A DNA stretch of 64,000 nucleotides from [Phialemoniopsis] sp. UDSM-2020 (lineage: Eukaryota > Ascomycota > Sordariomycetes > Thyridiales > Thyridiaceae): the NCBI GenBank assembly GCA_018873225.1, contig JAEILZ010000002.1, positions 4,092,001-4,156,000 on the forward strand, in the 5' to 3' direction. Positions within the stretch are counted from its first letter, which is position 1; the number at the start of each line of letters is the position of its first letter. Made by a program: the position numbers and the translations under genes. The notes under the pieces were generated by a model that was not told the DNA's origin, did not search any database, and was given only the letters and a program-made list of their open reading frames with translations. Below are positions 31,285-40,829 of the stretch, piece after piece.

Positions 31285-33858
31285 TCAGCCGCGCCCCCTA
31301 CGACCACGACCGCCTCGCTTTGATCCACCGCGGCTGCCACCGCGTCCGCGACCACTACCGCCACCGCCGCCACCGCCACCACGTCCACCGTGGTCGTTCT
31401 GCGCTGGAGCACGGAAGGAGTAGGCACCCATGCGCACCGCCTGTGGCGGGCGGGGAGGCAACGAGCTGGCTCCAGAGCCCTGGTTGTTGCCGCCGTTGCT
31501 ACCACCGCGCCGGCCGCCACCCTGGTACAGGTCGGAGAAGCGGATGTTACCCGTTCCTCCTCCTGATCCGCCACCTCGACCGCCGCGGGCGGGGCGCTTG
31601 GCGTGGTTCAGGAACGCGGCCGCGTCGACGTCGTCATCGTCGTCGTCCTCGGTGAAGTGTATGTGCGTCCGGGGCACGATGCTACGGCCGGGGATGTTGG
31701 GCAGCTGTATGGGGTCGGTGGCCTGCGGCGGCGGAGGCGCGCCGGGCGGCAGGGGCGGGATCCAGGCGATGCGCTGGGCCTCGGCGGCGGCGTCGACGTA
31801 CCGCGCCCAGGCGGCCGCGGACCAGACGTCGTCGGCGGCGATGAGGTAGCTCCGGCCCGAGGGGACGTGGCGGCCCTTGTTGTCCGGGCAGTTGGCGCCA
31901 AAGTGGCCCTCGGCGCCGCAGCAGTAGCAGTACGACGGGATGGACTGGACCTTCTTGCAGCCGGCGGCGCCGTCGTCGGAGGAGGGCGGGAAGTAGGTGC
32001 GCCAGACGCGGGGGCAGTCGGCCTCGCCGTGGGTGCGCGAGGCGCAGAAGGCGCACTCCATCTCCGAGGCGGGCTGCTTGAGCTTCTCCTTGCAGTTGGC
32101 CTTGGAGTGGCCTAGCTGGCGGCACTTGTCGCAGCGCTTGCGCGAGGGGCACTGGAAGCGCGTGTGGGATTTCGAGGCACAGAAGGTGCAGTGCGGGGAG
32201 GCGTCGGGGCAGTCGTTTGCGCGGTGGCCTGTGGCGTGGCAGAAGACGCAGAACTCGGACTTTTCGGGGACGCCTGGGAAGTAGAGGCGCAGAGCGGCAA
32301 CTTCGTCGTCGCGCGAAATCTGGTAGTGCTCGGTGCCGATGGCGTCGCGAAGGTCCATGATGATGTCGCCGTTCGGGGCGTGCTCGAGCTTGACTGGGTC
32401 TGGTTTGGCCTCTTGGGGCTTGTTCTGGCTGTTGGGAGCATCGGGCATAACTTCGTCGCCTGCTGTTGGGGGTTTTGGTGGGAGACTCTGTTCAATTTTC
32501 GGAGGTTGTGGGTCGTCAAGAAGGGAGGCCCATTCGCTCGCGCTGGGTTCTTCTTTTACTGACGCGGTGTCCTTCGCAGGCTGGCTGGCTTTGGCAGATT
32601 GTTTTGCATTGGCTTGCTTGCTGGTGTTTGCATCTGAAACGCCGCTGGAGCTGCTTGCGCCCTGCGAGGCCTTTCGTGCCTCTTCTGCGATACTGACTAC
32701 CTTGCCCTCCTTGGCGAGAGTGGTGAAAGCCTTGGTTCCCTGTTTGCGCCGTCCTCGGGTGATGTTAGTCTCAGGCCCTGTGTGGTTTATGTAGAAATTG
32801 AAAGCTCTGAGAATGATTTGATCGGTGAGGTTGGAAATGTGTGGGGTGTTGAGCTCATGGTCGCAAAAGTCGTGGCACCACTTCTCAACCACGGCCTTCC
32901 AGCCAGCAGGGTTTTTGACTTCTGGCTCGCCGAGGACGGGCAGGAACCAGTCGAGGCCCTTCTTGTGGTAGATGGCGAGAGTTGCTGCTGTGTCGCCAGC
33001 CTTTTTCTTCTCCTTCTTTTTTTCCTTCTTTTTCTCCTTCTTGCTCTGGTTATCCTTGCCTTGATCCTCACCGGTCCACGTCTCGGTACCAGATCGCAGT
33101 GTCATGGACATATGCTCTTCTTCCTCTGGAGAGGCAGATTTGCGCGCTCCCTCACGCGGCATCTGCGTGTTGGTTCCGGAGCGTAGGATTGGCATGTTGG
33201 AAGCAGTGCTGGTGGTAGTATGTGCTTGATTTGAGTTTGAGTCCCCCTTTGCGTCAGAAGACGACGATCCTTCCTCTTGTGACCCCGATCCAGAGGCGCT
33301 GGAGGTAAAGAAGCTTCTGATGTCTCTTTGTTTGGATTTTGAAGGGATGGTGGTGGGAGGTTGAGAATTCTGTGAGGTCGCGGTTGCCTTGACTTTTGAA
33401 GCACTGCTGCCAAAGGAGGTTCGCAATGCCGTGCTCTTATTCACCGCGCTGTTCCAGCCCAAAGAGGCCTTTTCTGGTGCCTGTTCTTCTGAATTCACAG
33501 CCTCGACCTCCTCCACCTCGCCTTCTGAAGCACTGTCGCCCCCTTCTGAGCTTGTGTCGCTGACTTCACCCTCGTCAAAGCTCTCATCATCATCATCATC
33601 ATCCTGAGACTTATCTGCCCCCGTCCTCTGCCGCTTTTGTGGCCGACTCGGTGAATCGTCTGCCTCGCCGCTCTCAGACGCTTCCCCCTCCTCAACAGAA
33701 TCAGAGTCCTCATCGCGAGGCCTTTTTTGAGCGGATGAGGTCAATACAATCTCCAGTGTTTCCTTCCCTGGTCTTGACACAGACCGGGGCTGTTCAGCAT
33801 CATCTGCGTCTAGAACATGTCCCGTGGGCAGCCATTCTGGTGACGGTTGGCCAGACAT
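31285..33858 (-). CDS. Zinc-knuckle (CCHC) RNA-binding protein, AIR1/AIR2-like
   Basis: Single exon, 857 residues. Five CCHC knuckles occur at about residues 537-550, 557-570, 576-589, 602-615 and 644-657 (for example C-V-F-C-H-A-T-G-H-R-A-N-D-C); knuckles 2 and 4 have Ser or Thr in place of the usual Gly. Five knuckles in series is the layout of yeast Air1/Air2, the RNA-binding subunits of the nuclear TRAMP polyadenylation complex that feeds RNA to the exosome. The N-terminal 530 residues are far longer than in yeast, acidic and disordered. They include an Asp run (86-91), a Lys/Glu run (about 273-286) and a predicted helical segment (about 290-385). Residues 177-184 (Q-R-D-I-R-S-F-F) match a PCNA-interacting box. 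Two sumoylation-type V-K-x-E sites lie at about 434 and 489. The last 120 residues are RGG-rich. Confidence 0.85.
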   Translation of the reverse strand: MSGQPSPEWLPTGHVLDADDAEQPRSVSRPGKETLEIVLTSSAQKRPRDEDSDSVEEGEASESGEADDSPSRPQKRQRTGADKSQDDDDDDESFDEGEVSDTSSEGGDSASEGEVEEVEAVNSEEQAPEKASLGWNSAVNKSTALRTSFGSSASKVKATATSQNSQPPTTIPSKSKQRDIRSFFTSSASGSGSQEEGSSSSDAKGDSNSNQAHTTTSTASNMPILRSGTNTQMPREGARKSASPEEEEHMSMTLRSGTETWTGEDQGKDNQSKKEKKKEKKKEKKKAGDTAATLAIYHKKGLDWFLPVLGEPEVKNPAGWKAVVEKWCHDFCDHELNTPHISNLTDQIILRAFNFYINHTGPETNITRGRRKQGTKAFTTLAKEGKVVSIAEEARKASQGASSSSGVSDANTSKQANAKQSAKASQPAKDTASVKEEPSASEWASLLDDPQPPKIEQSLPPKPPTAGDEVMPDAPNSQNKPQEAKPDPVKLEHAPNGDIIMDLRDAIGTEHYQISRDDEVAALRLYFPGVPEKSEFCVFCHATGHRANDCPDASPHCTFCASKSHTRFQCPSRKRCDKCRQLGHSKANCKEKLKQPASEMECAFCASRTHGEADCPRVWRTYFPPSSDDGAAGCKKVQSIPSYCYCCGAEGHFGANCPDNKGRHVPSGRSYLIAADDVWSAAAWARYVDAAAEAQRIAWIPPLPPGAPPPPQATDPIQLPNIPGRSIVPRTHIHFTEDDDDDDVDAAAFLNHAKRPARGGRGGGSGGGTGNIRFSDLYQGGGRRGGSNGGNNQGSGASSLPPRPPQAVRMGAYSFRAPAQNDHGGRGGGGGGGGSGRGRGGSRGGSKRGGRGRRGRG

Positions 33859-35915
33859 GGCTGGTCAATCTCATTCAAGGCTCAGCCTCAGAGAGGATTC
33901 ACACTCGCCCACCCCGTGCAAGTCCAACGATATCCAAAAATGACGATGCGCAGGCTATAGGAGCTAGATAGCGTATGCCAATTTTATGAAAGGCGTCAAT
34001 CCTGGCACCGAACAGCAGGATTTCTCCTGCTCGACGCGTGCTTCAAGACAGGGGTCGAGCTCGGTTTCTCGGGTATTGTTGAGACTCCCAAGGAGCCTTT
34101 TGCTATGCGCTTCAAATGAAAGAAAGTCGGTTATGTATATAATACAAAAGAAAAGGCATGTGTCAACTTAGACTGGTCTGGGAGCCTTTTTGCAACACCT
34201 CAACTCATCGATCACGTCGTCTGTCGTGGCAGATGAAGTTATCAGAGATGATTTTTTGAGATTGAAAATGGTTATCTTATCGCCGATCAGCATATGGAAA
34301 TTTCTGGTGGGTATTTCGCGTTATGGAGTGGAAATTAGTGGATGCTCATCAAGTACTTTCTTTGTTCAAGCCTGCATCTTTCATCCTTGACGTCTTGAAC
34401 ATTTCACTTGACTTGAGCGTATCTTGAGACTCTCTGTTACATCCATGGAAGGAGGCGAGGCCCTTGGTTCACGCGTGAAGCCGGGAATGAAATGAGTTGG
34501 ATCAGAGGAGGGCTATGGGTATACAACGAGATAGCATGGGCTACTAGTAGAAAAGCCAAGTAGTCGTCTAACAGCGAGATTACGGAGTCTTCGATTCGAG
34601 GCCGTCTGGTAGGGGATCCTAGCTCCTGGTCCACTGGCAGAAGCCAAGCTCTACGTACATTCAGTGTGTGTGCATGTGGCCAGACCATTGTTGGCCCGAG
34701 CTCTTCCGGGCTGATTGCTACACTGACAGGCGGGCGCCCGCGGGCCTGGCTCTCCCCACTACACTGGCACGATTTGGGACCCAGCTACGCGTGTCCAAAG
34801 GTGGCTCATGACCTCCGCTAAAACCTATACGGGTAGGACAGGGGGGACGGACATGTGTCCAGATCAATCAGCCTCAAAGGGGAGAGAGAGAGTAGGCCAA
34901 TCTCGGTTCAACCTGGAAGGGGAATCGGACATGGCCATTACCAAACCAGACCAGACCAGACAGAGGCAAGACACATGCGAGCGGACAAAGTGTGTCTATT
35001 CTTCATACTCCGTGCAGAGGACCGAAGAGGGTAACGTTTCCTTATGGGTATGGTTGTCTGTCTCAGTTCACAGAGGACATCAAGTACGTAGATGCTTCAG
35101 TCAGTCTGACGAGCATGAGAAACACAACGCGTCTTCTAAGTACACAACAATTACAATTATGCAAATAATCCTGTGAATAGTGACCTCTAGATAAAGTAGC
35201 TGACATGACTCCAAAAGAGCTTCGCAATTGAACTACCATTCGAGAGTGGCATCTCTGCTACTCAAGCCAACCCCACTGTGCACTCGGAGTTTAGGGGGTT
35301 TGGCCAGCGCCCTCGTCGCCCTGTGTATCCACTCTGACAGGGCCGTTTCTAGGCTGGCTGGCCTTTCGTCCCAGCACATCCGCGACGCCGCCTGCGCTGC
35401 ACCCTTGAGATTTGTTGTCTCATCTCTTCAACCACTCATTCCACACTTTGATTTCCTTCTCAAAGGATTGCTTGCACACACCACAACATATCCTCGCCCC
35501 CTCCCCACCACGAGCTGCTTCATCCTCCCAGCTCAACACAATCCTTGGACATCAGCCATCCACTGCATCATCTTTTCCGGATCATTTCATTCTTCTTTCC
35601 TCACTCTCGCCCGCGACCGGCGCTCTCGTCGCCAAATCTCCCCCCCCCCTTTCCTTCTCTCCCTTTGCAGGCCAATCCTGTGACATCATCACAACCACCA
35701 CACGCAACAGCGCGCACGAGACTCCTTTTTTTCTTCTCCCCTCTCCCAACCAGAGGGAACCAAGAGCCGATCACACCGACACACGCTTCAATCACCCCGA
35801 CCGAACCCCGAGCAATACCGTCAAGCTGTCTCCCATCCTCATCCCCCGAACCGTCTCTTACGACGCCGGCACCGATCCGCCGCGCCGTCGTGGGAGCATC
35901 TACCGCCAAACAAAC
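33859..35915. promoter_or_regulatory. Divergent intergenic region between the zinc-knuckle and ORM genes
   Basis: About 2 kb. The left and middle parts are ordinary mixed sequence. From about 35400 the plus strand is C/T-rich, with a run of ten C at 35640-35649, and looks like the ORM leader. The ORM frame is open for 168 codons upstream of the ATG at 35916 but contains no AUG, which is expected by chance in pyrimidine-rich DNA. Confidence 0.5.
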
Positions 35916-36850
35916 ATGCCCGAGAACGACAAGGGAAGCCGGAGGAGGAGATCTAGCAGCATCCTCCAGGTCTACCAAGAACCTCCCGAGCCTCTTGAGC
36001 GCCTCTCCGACCAGGGCGCTCTCCCGAATGGCAACGCTGAGTGGGTAAACGCCAAAGGTAAGCAGAGCTACTTGCACATGCCATTTCCTTCAGGAGAACA
36101 TTCCGGCCTTTTCCCTCCACTCGATTGAAGAGCATCAAAGCTGGGGCATCCCAGCACTCGCTTGCATATGGTTGGGCAGCAGCCCTTAGCGACTCTGGAC
36201 CTCGATCTACCGTGGTACACCAGTCTTCAGGACCTCGTATCATATGTGCCTTCCGCCACTTCCGCAGCTCCATCTGCGTCTCTATGCTTCTTCGCTCAAA
36301 AAACCATTGAGATGCTGACTTTTCTCGGTCGGAATAGGCGCGTGGGTGGTTCACTTTGTTGTCATTTGCCTCCTCAAGATCCTCTTTGACATTGTCCCGG
36401 GCATGTCGCAGGAGACATCATGGACGCTGACCAACGTCTCGTACATGTTTGGCTCCTACCTCATGTTCCACTATGTCCGCGGCGTACCCTTCGAATTCAA
36501 CTCTGGAGCCTACGACAACCTCAACATGTGGGAGCAAATCGACGACGGCGCTCAGTACACCCCGGCCAAGAAGTTCCTGACCAGCGTTCCCATCGTGCTG
36601 TTCTTGCTTAGTACCCATTACACCCACTACGACCTCACATATTTTACCATCAACTTCCTTGCCGTCCTGGCCGTGGTTATACCCAAACTTCCATGGGTAA
36701 GTTGGAATCTGCTTGACGCTGGCCTGCACTGCCCAAAGATACTGGCAGATGCAAGCCAGAGTCTTTCTCTTGCTGATCTGCCGCTAACAATTTATCCTAC
36801 AGAGCCACCGCATGCGTGTCGGTTTGTTTTCGGGCATACCCGAAGAGTAG
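35916..36850 (+). CDS. ORM/ORMDL family regulator of serine palmitoyltransferase
   Basis: Three exons: 35916-36057, 36338-36696 and 36803-36850, giving 182 residues. ORM proteins sit in the ER membrane, bind serine palmitoyltransferase and restrain sphingolipid synthesis. The family core begins N-A-E-W-V-N-A-K-G-A-W-V-V-H. Exon 2 then carries L-K-I-L-F-D-I-V-P-G, W-T-L-T-N-V-S-Y-M-F, H-Y-V-R-G-V-P-F-E and L-T-S-V-P-I-V-L-F-L-L-S. Three or four TM segments are visible, and the short last exon ends R-V-G-L-F-S-G-I-P-E-E. The N-terminus has R-R-R-R-S-S-S (residues 9-15), which fits the R-x-R-x-x-S consensus of Ypk1-type kinases that phosphorylate yeast Orm1/2 and release the enzyme. The first intron is long for this window (280 nt). 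Confidence 0.96.
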
Positions 36851-37776
36851 GACTCGGACCAGACGTGATGTAGGAGTGGAGGATGCATACGGTTCATGGT
36901 GTGTAGGCGTTAAAGCGGGAAGCCTCTGATGTTCGTGGCACAGGCAAAAAAGGGTGAACCAGCCGAAAGGCGCACAGCGCCCAGCGAATGAGCAGCATAT
37001 GAGAAAGTACGCGTCGAATCAATAATTGTCAACACCAAATTTGAGAACCAGACGGACTGCAGATGTGATGTTGATGTTTTGCTACCCCTTTACTGCTTGG
37101 ATTGGCCACGACCGATGTCGTCCAGCCTTGCGTCGAGACCTTAACGCTTCGGACTACATAGTTCGGCACCTGATGGGGTTGACGAGCACCTCGATCTGGA
37201 GGGGATTCTTGCTCACCGAACCACCAACACCAGGGGCTGGGCCATATCTCTCCACTTTGCTCGCTTTTGAGGTCCCCGACGCCCCGGTACATGGGTCGTA
37301 TTTCTGCGCAAAGTACTGATGAGTTGATACTGACGAGTGTTTTCTTCAGACCAGTCCTCACCATAGGTGCCATCGGGATTCCGTGGGGATAGCTCTACCC
37401 TGGCATCACCGCTTGGTAGCCGGTGTTACTCCTTAGGATCACGGTTCGGGATACGCGTAATGCCTGTTCTACGCCTGATATCGCGAACCTGTCCACGGCG
37501 CACCAAGAATCGGGCATCATCCCCTCTCATAATCCAGAATCCTGAGCAACGGACCAGAGAATGGGAGGGCCGAGAGAGGGTTTTATGAGATCAATCGCCC
37601 TGGGCATGAAATATAAGGCCGGCTCTTGACCTTCTCTTACCTGGCCGGATCTTCGTCCTTTTCGTGTTCATCCGAATCAGTGACACCCCCTCCTTCCTAC
37701 CTTGTCCCCTTTTTGACATCCGTGTCAATTTCTCATACATCTCCCCCTTACCTGATCCCCTGACCATTGCACGACG
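36851..37776. promoter_or_regulatory. Intergenic region upstream of the LysM gene
   Basis: 926 bp with no supported gene. The right end holds a TATA-like box (separate entry) and a C/T-rich leader. Nothing else is recognised. Confidence 0.45.
37612..37617 (+). promoter_or_regulatory. TATA-like box of the LysM gene
   Basis: TATAAG within gaaatataaggccgg, 165 nt upstream of the ATG at 37777 and followed by a C/T-rich leader. Confidence 0.5.
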
Positions 37777-40700
37777 ATGAAGCCCGTTCTCCTGACGGCT
37801 GCCCTCCTGGCAGTCGCCAACGCCAACCCCACTGCCGAGCTCACCTTCAAGAAACTGACCGGCCGCGACGTCGAGCCCAAGCAGCCCGAGGCCCAGAAGC
37901 CCGACCAGCACCAGCCTCCCCAGGGCGTCGGCTTCCAGGGCGGCTTCAAGGGCTTCCCCGGCGGCGGCGAGGTCCAGGGCGGCGAGCAGCAGGCGCAGCA
38001 GTGCCCGTTCGGCTTCCAAGAGACTGGTGAGGTCGGCCCCGACGGTCAGAAGCAATGCGTCGATCCCAACAACGGCCGCCACATCGTCCCGATTCCCCTC
38101 TGGCGCATTGAAGAAGAGTACTGCTGACCCCCACCCCCCTTCCCACCTGATTGCTTCAAGAGACCAACTGACATCCATTCAGGATCAACGCACAATGCGG
38201 CCAGGACGAGTACTGCAAGCCCGCCAGGCACGACTGCGGCGAGCAAGATCAAGAGTGCCGCAAGGACTGCAAGTGCCAGAAGAAGGACCACGAGTACTTT
38301 GTCCACCACTATCACCACCATCACCATGACCACGGTGAACACCAGCACGTCCATGATCACGGCGAGCACCGCCACCACCACGAGCACGACCACGGTGAGC
38401 ACCGCCACATCCATGATCACGGCGAGCACCAGCACGAGCACAACCACCACTACGACGGCTACGACGACAACTGGCAGGAGCGCTTCCGCAACGGCAACGG
38501 CAACCCGGCCAACGGCGTCATCGGCCCCGACAACCGTTTCCAGCCGGGCTTCAGCCGCGGCGACGAGTGCGACCGCCGCTACACGGTCGTCAAGGGCGAC
38601 ACCTGCTACGAGATCGCCACCCGGCACCAGCTCGGCCTCGACGCCCTGCGCTCCTTCAACCCCTTCCTCGACGGCGAGTGCCGCATCTTCCCCGGCCAGC
38701 AGCTCTGCCTGTCGGAGCGCAGGCTCGTGCCCATCCCCGAGGTCGAGCGCCAGGCTCTGGCTGGCGAGAACCCTGGCGGCCCCAACTACAACAATGGCAA
38801 TGGCCCCAACGGCAACGGTAACGGCGGCCGTGGCAACAACGCCATCAACGGCCGCGCCGAAAATGGCGGCGAGTTTGGCGGCCGTGGAGGCCGTGGACGC
38901 GGCGGTAACAACAACGGTAACTTCGGAGGCCGCGGCGGTGAAGGCGAATATGATGGCGAGGGCGAGTTTGGCGGCTTCGGTGGCCGCGGCGGCGGCGGAA
39001 ACAACGGAGGCTTTGGCGGCCGTGGTGGTGGTGGCCGTGGTGGTGGTGGCCGTGGTGGCGGCCGCAACGGTGGCGGTCGCGGCGGCGGTGGCCGAGGTGG
39101 AGGCGGCGGTGAATTCCGTGGCTTTGGCGAGGGCGAAGGCGAAGGCCGCAACCTTGAGCGCGAGCGCGAGGATTTCCTCCGCCGCTTCAACGACTTCAGC
39201 GGCAACGAGGGCATCGGCGAGGAGCGCGGCCGCGAGCGCCAGAACCTGCGTGATGAGTTCCTCCGCCGCTACTTTGGCGAGGACGGCGAGCGCGGTGGCG
39301 GCGGCGAGGGCGGCCGTGGTGGTGAAGGTGGTGGCCGTGGCGGCGGCGGTCGAGGTGGCGGCGGTCGAGGTGGGGGCGGCCGAGGTGGCGGCGGTGGCTT
39401 CGGCTTCGGAGAAGAGAACGAAGAGGATCGCCGCGGCCGCGAGGAGTTCATCCGCCGCCTCCGGGAGCACTTTGGTCGCAACCGCGAGGAGGATCGCCGC
39501 GGGGACCGTGAGGACCGCAACCAAGGCCGCGAGGACTTCCTGCGCGAGCTCGAGCGCTACCGCGGCGGTGGCGAGGCCGACCGATGCCCCGAGCAACACG
39601 AGTGCCGCCGGTGCCGCGAGGAAGAGGAGTGCCGCTTCCGCCACGAGGGCAACCCCTGCCGCGACGGGCACAGGTGCGAGCGCCGCGGTGGTGAACGCCG
39701 CGTCAAGCGCGACGAGCCTGCCCCGGCGCCCGAGAAGGTCAACGAAGCACACAGGGACGACGGCTTCAGGGGCAAGTGCGCCAAGGGCGACAGTGACTGC
39801 CAGCGCATCGAGGTCTCCATCCCTTTCCCCGGCCCCACCCTCAGCGACGCGCTCGAGAAGGGCCCGGCTGGCAAGAAGCAGGGAGGCAAGAAGAAGGGCG
39901 GCAACCGCCCCGAGCTCGCGGAGTGGATGGAGAAGCTGAAGGAGGTCCAGGTCAAGAAGTGCCCCTTTGCTGACAAGCCCGACGACCCGACCTGCCGCCC
40001 GGCCTGTGCCCGCTGCGAGGAGTTCTACGAGGTGAGGCGTGGCGATAGCGCCTACAAGATCTGGAAGCGCTTCGGTCTCGACGAGGGCCAGCTGCGCGAG
40101 CTCAACCCGTGGCTCAACCGCGATTACGACCTCTACCCGGGCGACAAGCTCTGCGTGCGCGGCTGCGGCATCGGCCGTGACCCGGAGGAGGAGGGCTCCC
40201 AGTGCCCCAAGCACCAGAAGTGCAAGTACCTCCAGCAGCAGGAGCAGGAGCGCGAGCAGAAGCCGGACCAGCGCTGCCCGTTCCACCGCCACACCTGCCA
40301 GGACGACAACGGCAATGAGGAGGACGACGACGACGTCGACGGCGAGGACGGCCCCGAGGTCGACTTTGACTTCTTCGGCGGCGGCAGCGACGGCGAGTGC
40401 CAGCGCAACCCCGAGAAGTGCCCCTTCGCCGAGCGAGCTGCCGCCGAGTGGCGCAAGCACATACCCCAGATCGGCAAGCGCCACGAGGACGAGAGCGATG
40501 TCAACTCGGTCGAGGCTGCTGAGGACGACGACGACGAGGACGACGACGAGGACTACGGCCCTCCGGCCGGCGGCGCCTCCGGACCTTACCCGCCTGCCTC
40601 GACCACCGAGGGCGAGGACAACAGCAGCGCGGCTGATGCCTCCTCTGGCGACGACGACAACGTCACGCCCTTCCTCGGCCCCGGCCAGCACCACCAGGGC

Positions 40701-40829
40701 GGCCACGAGAACGCCACGGGCACCGAGAGCGCCACGCCCGCCGTCATCACCGCCGCCGGGGCCAAGTACGGTCTCGCGACGGGCCTGACCCTGTGCGCCG
40801 CCGCCGCCCTTGCGGTGGTCCTCGCTTAA
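37777..40829 (+). CDS. Secreted LysM-domain protein with His-rich and Gly-rich repeats and a GPI-like tail
   Basis: Two exons, 37777-38117 and 38183-40829 (intron 65 nt), giving 995 residues. In order: signal peptide (MKPVLLTAALLAVANA); a Pro/Gln/Gly segment with a Cys pair; a Cys-rich knot (about 117-145); a His-rich tract (about 149-203) built on H-D-H-G-E-H-x-H; LysM 1 (about 247-290, Y-T-V-V-K-G-D-T-C and C-R-I-F-P-G-Q-Q-L-C). Next is a long G-G-R-G-rich region (about 312-530) interrupted by four charged helices of type R-[DE]-[DE]-F-[LI]-R; a Cys cluster; a dibasic V-K-R site (about 621-623); LysM 2 (about 729-772, Y-E-V-R-R-G-D-S and Y-P-G-D-K-L-C-V); acidic runs; and a hydrophobic C-terminus (Y-G-L-A-T-G-L-T-L-C then Ala/Val) suited to GPI anchoring. 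LysM modules bind chitin or related glycans. The size and other regions are unlike typical LysM effectors. Cell-wall or surface location is inferred. Confidence 0.88.
38290..38455 (+). repeat. Imperfect tandem repeat encoding the His-rich tract
   Basis: Recurrent units of about 24-48 nt of type caccatgaccacggtgaaca and catgatcacggcgagcaccg encode H-D-H-G-E-H-x-H. Copies start near 38325, 38352, 38385 and 38412. They lie inside the LysM protein gene. Confidence 0.75.
38870..39410 (+). repeat. GGC/GGT-rich repeats encoding Gly-Arg tracts
   Basis: Runs of ggcggccgtggtggtggt type encode G-G-R-G repeats, densest at about 39005-39115 and 39290-39400. The strong G bias also creates very long antisense ORFs that should not be read as genes. 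Confidence 0.8.

Noticed and set aside
34560..34640. tRNA-like B-box resemblance (ttcgattcgagg)
   Set aside because: No matching A-box or cloverleaf arms at the right distance on either strand.
35412..35915. 168-codon in-frame N-terminal extension of the ORM protein
   Set aside because: Contains no AUG and lies in pyrimidine-rich leader DNA where stop codons are rare; the protein from 35916 has normal family length.
38299..39939. 546-codon plus-strand ORF in a second frame of the LysM gene
   Set aside because: Its translation is almost only Ala, Thr, Ser and Arg, the expected frame-shifted reading of G/C-rich repeats.
38046..40706. 886-codon minus-strand ORF opposite the LysM gene
   Set aside because: It is a shadow of the GGC/GGT and GAC/GAG-rich sense codons. 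The translation is Val/Ala/Leu/Thr low complexity without domains, and the sense strand has a signal peptide, LysM modules and a proper intron.
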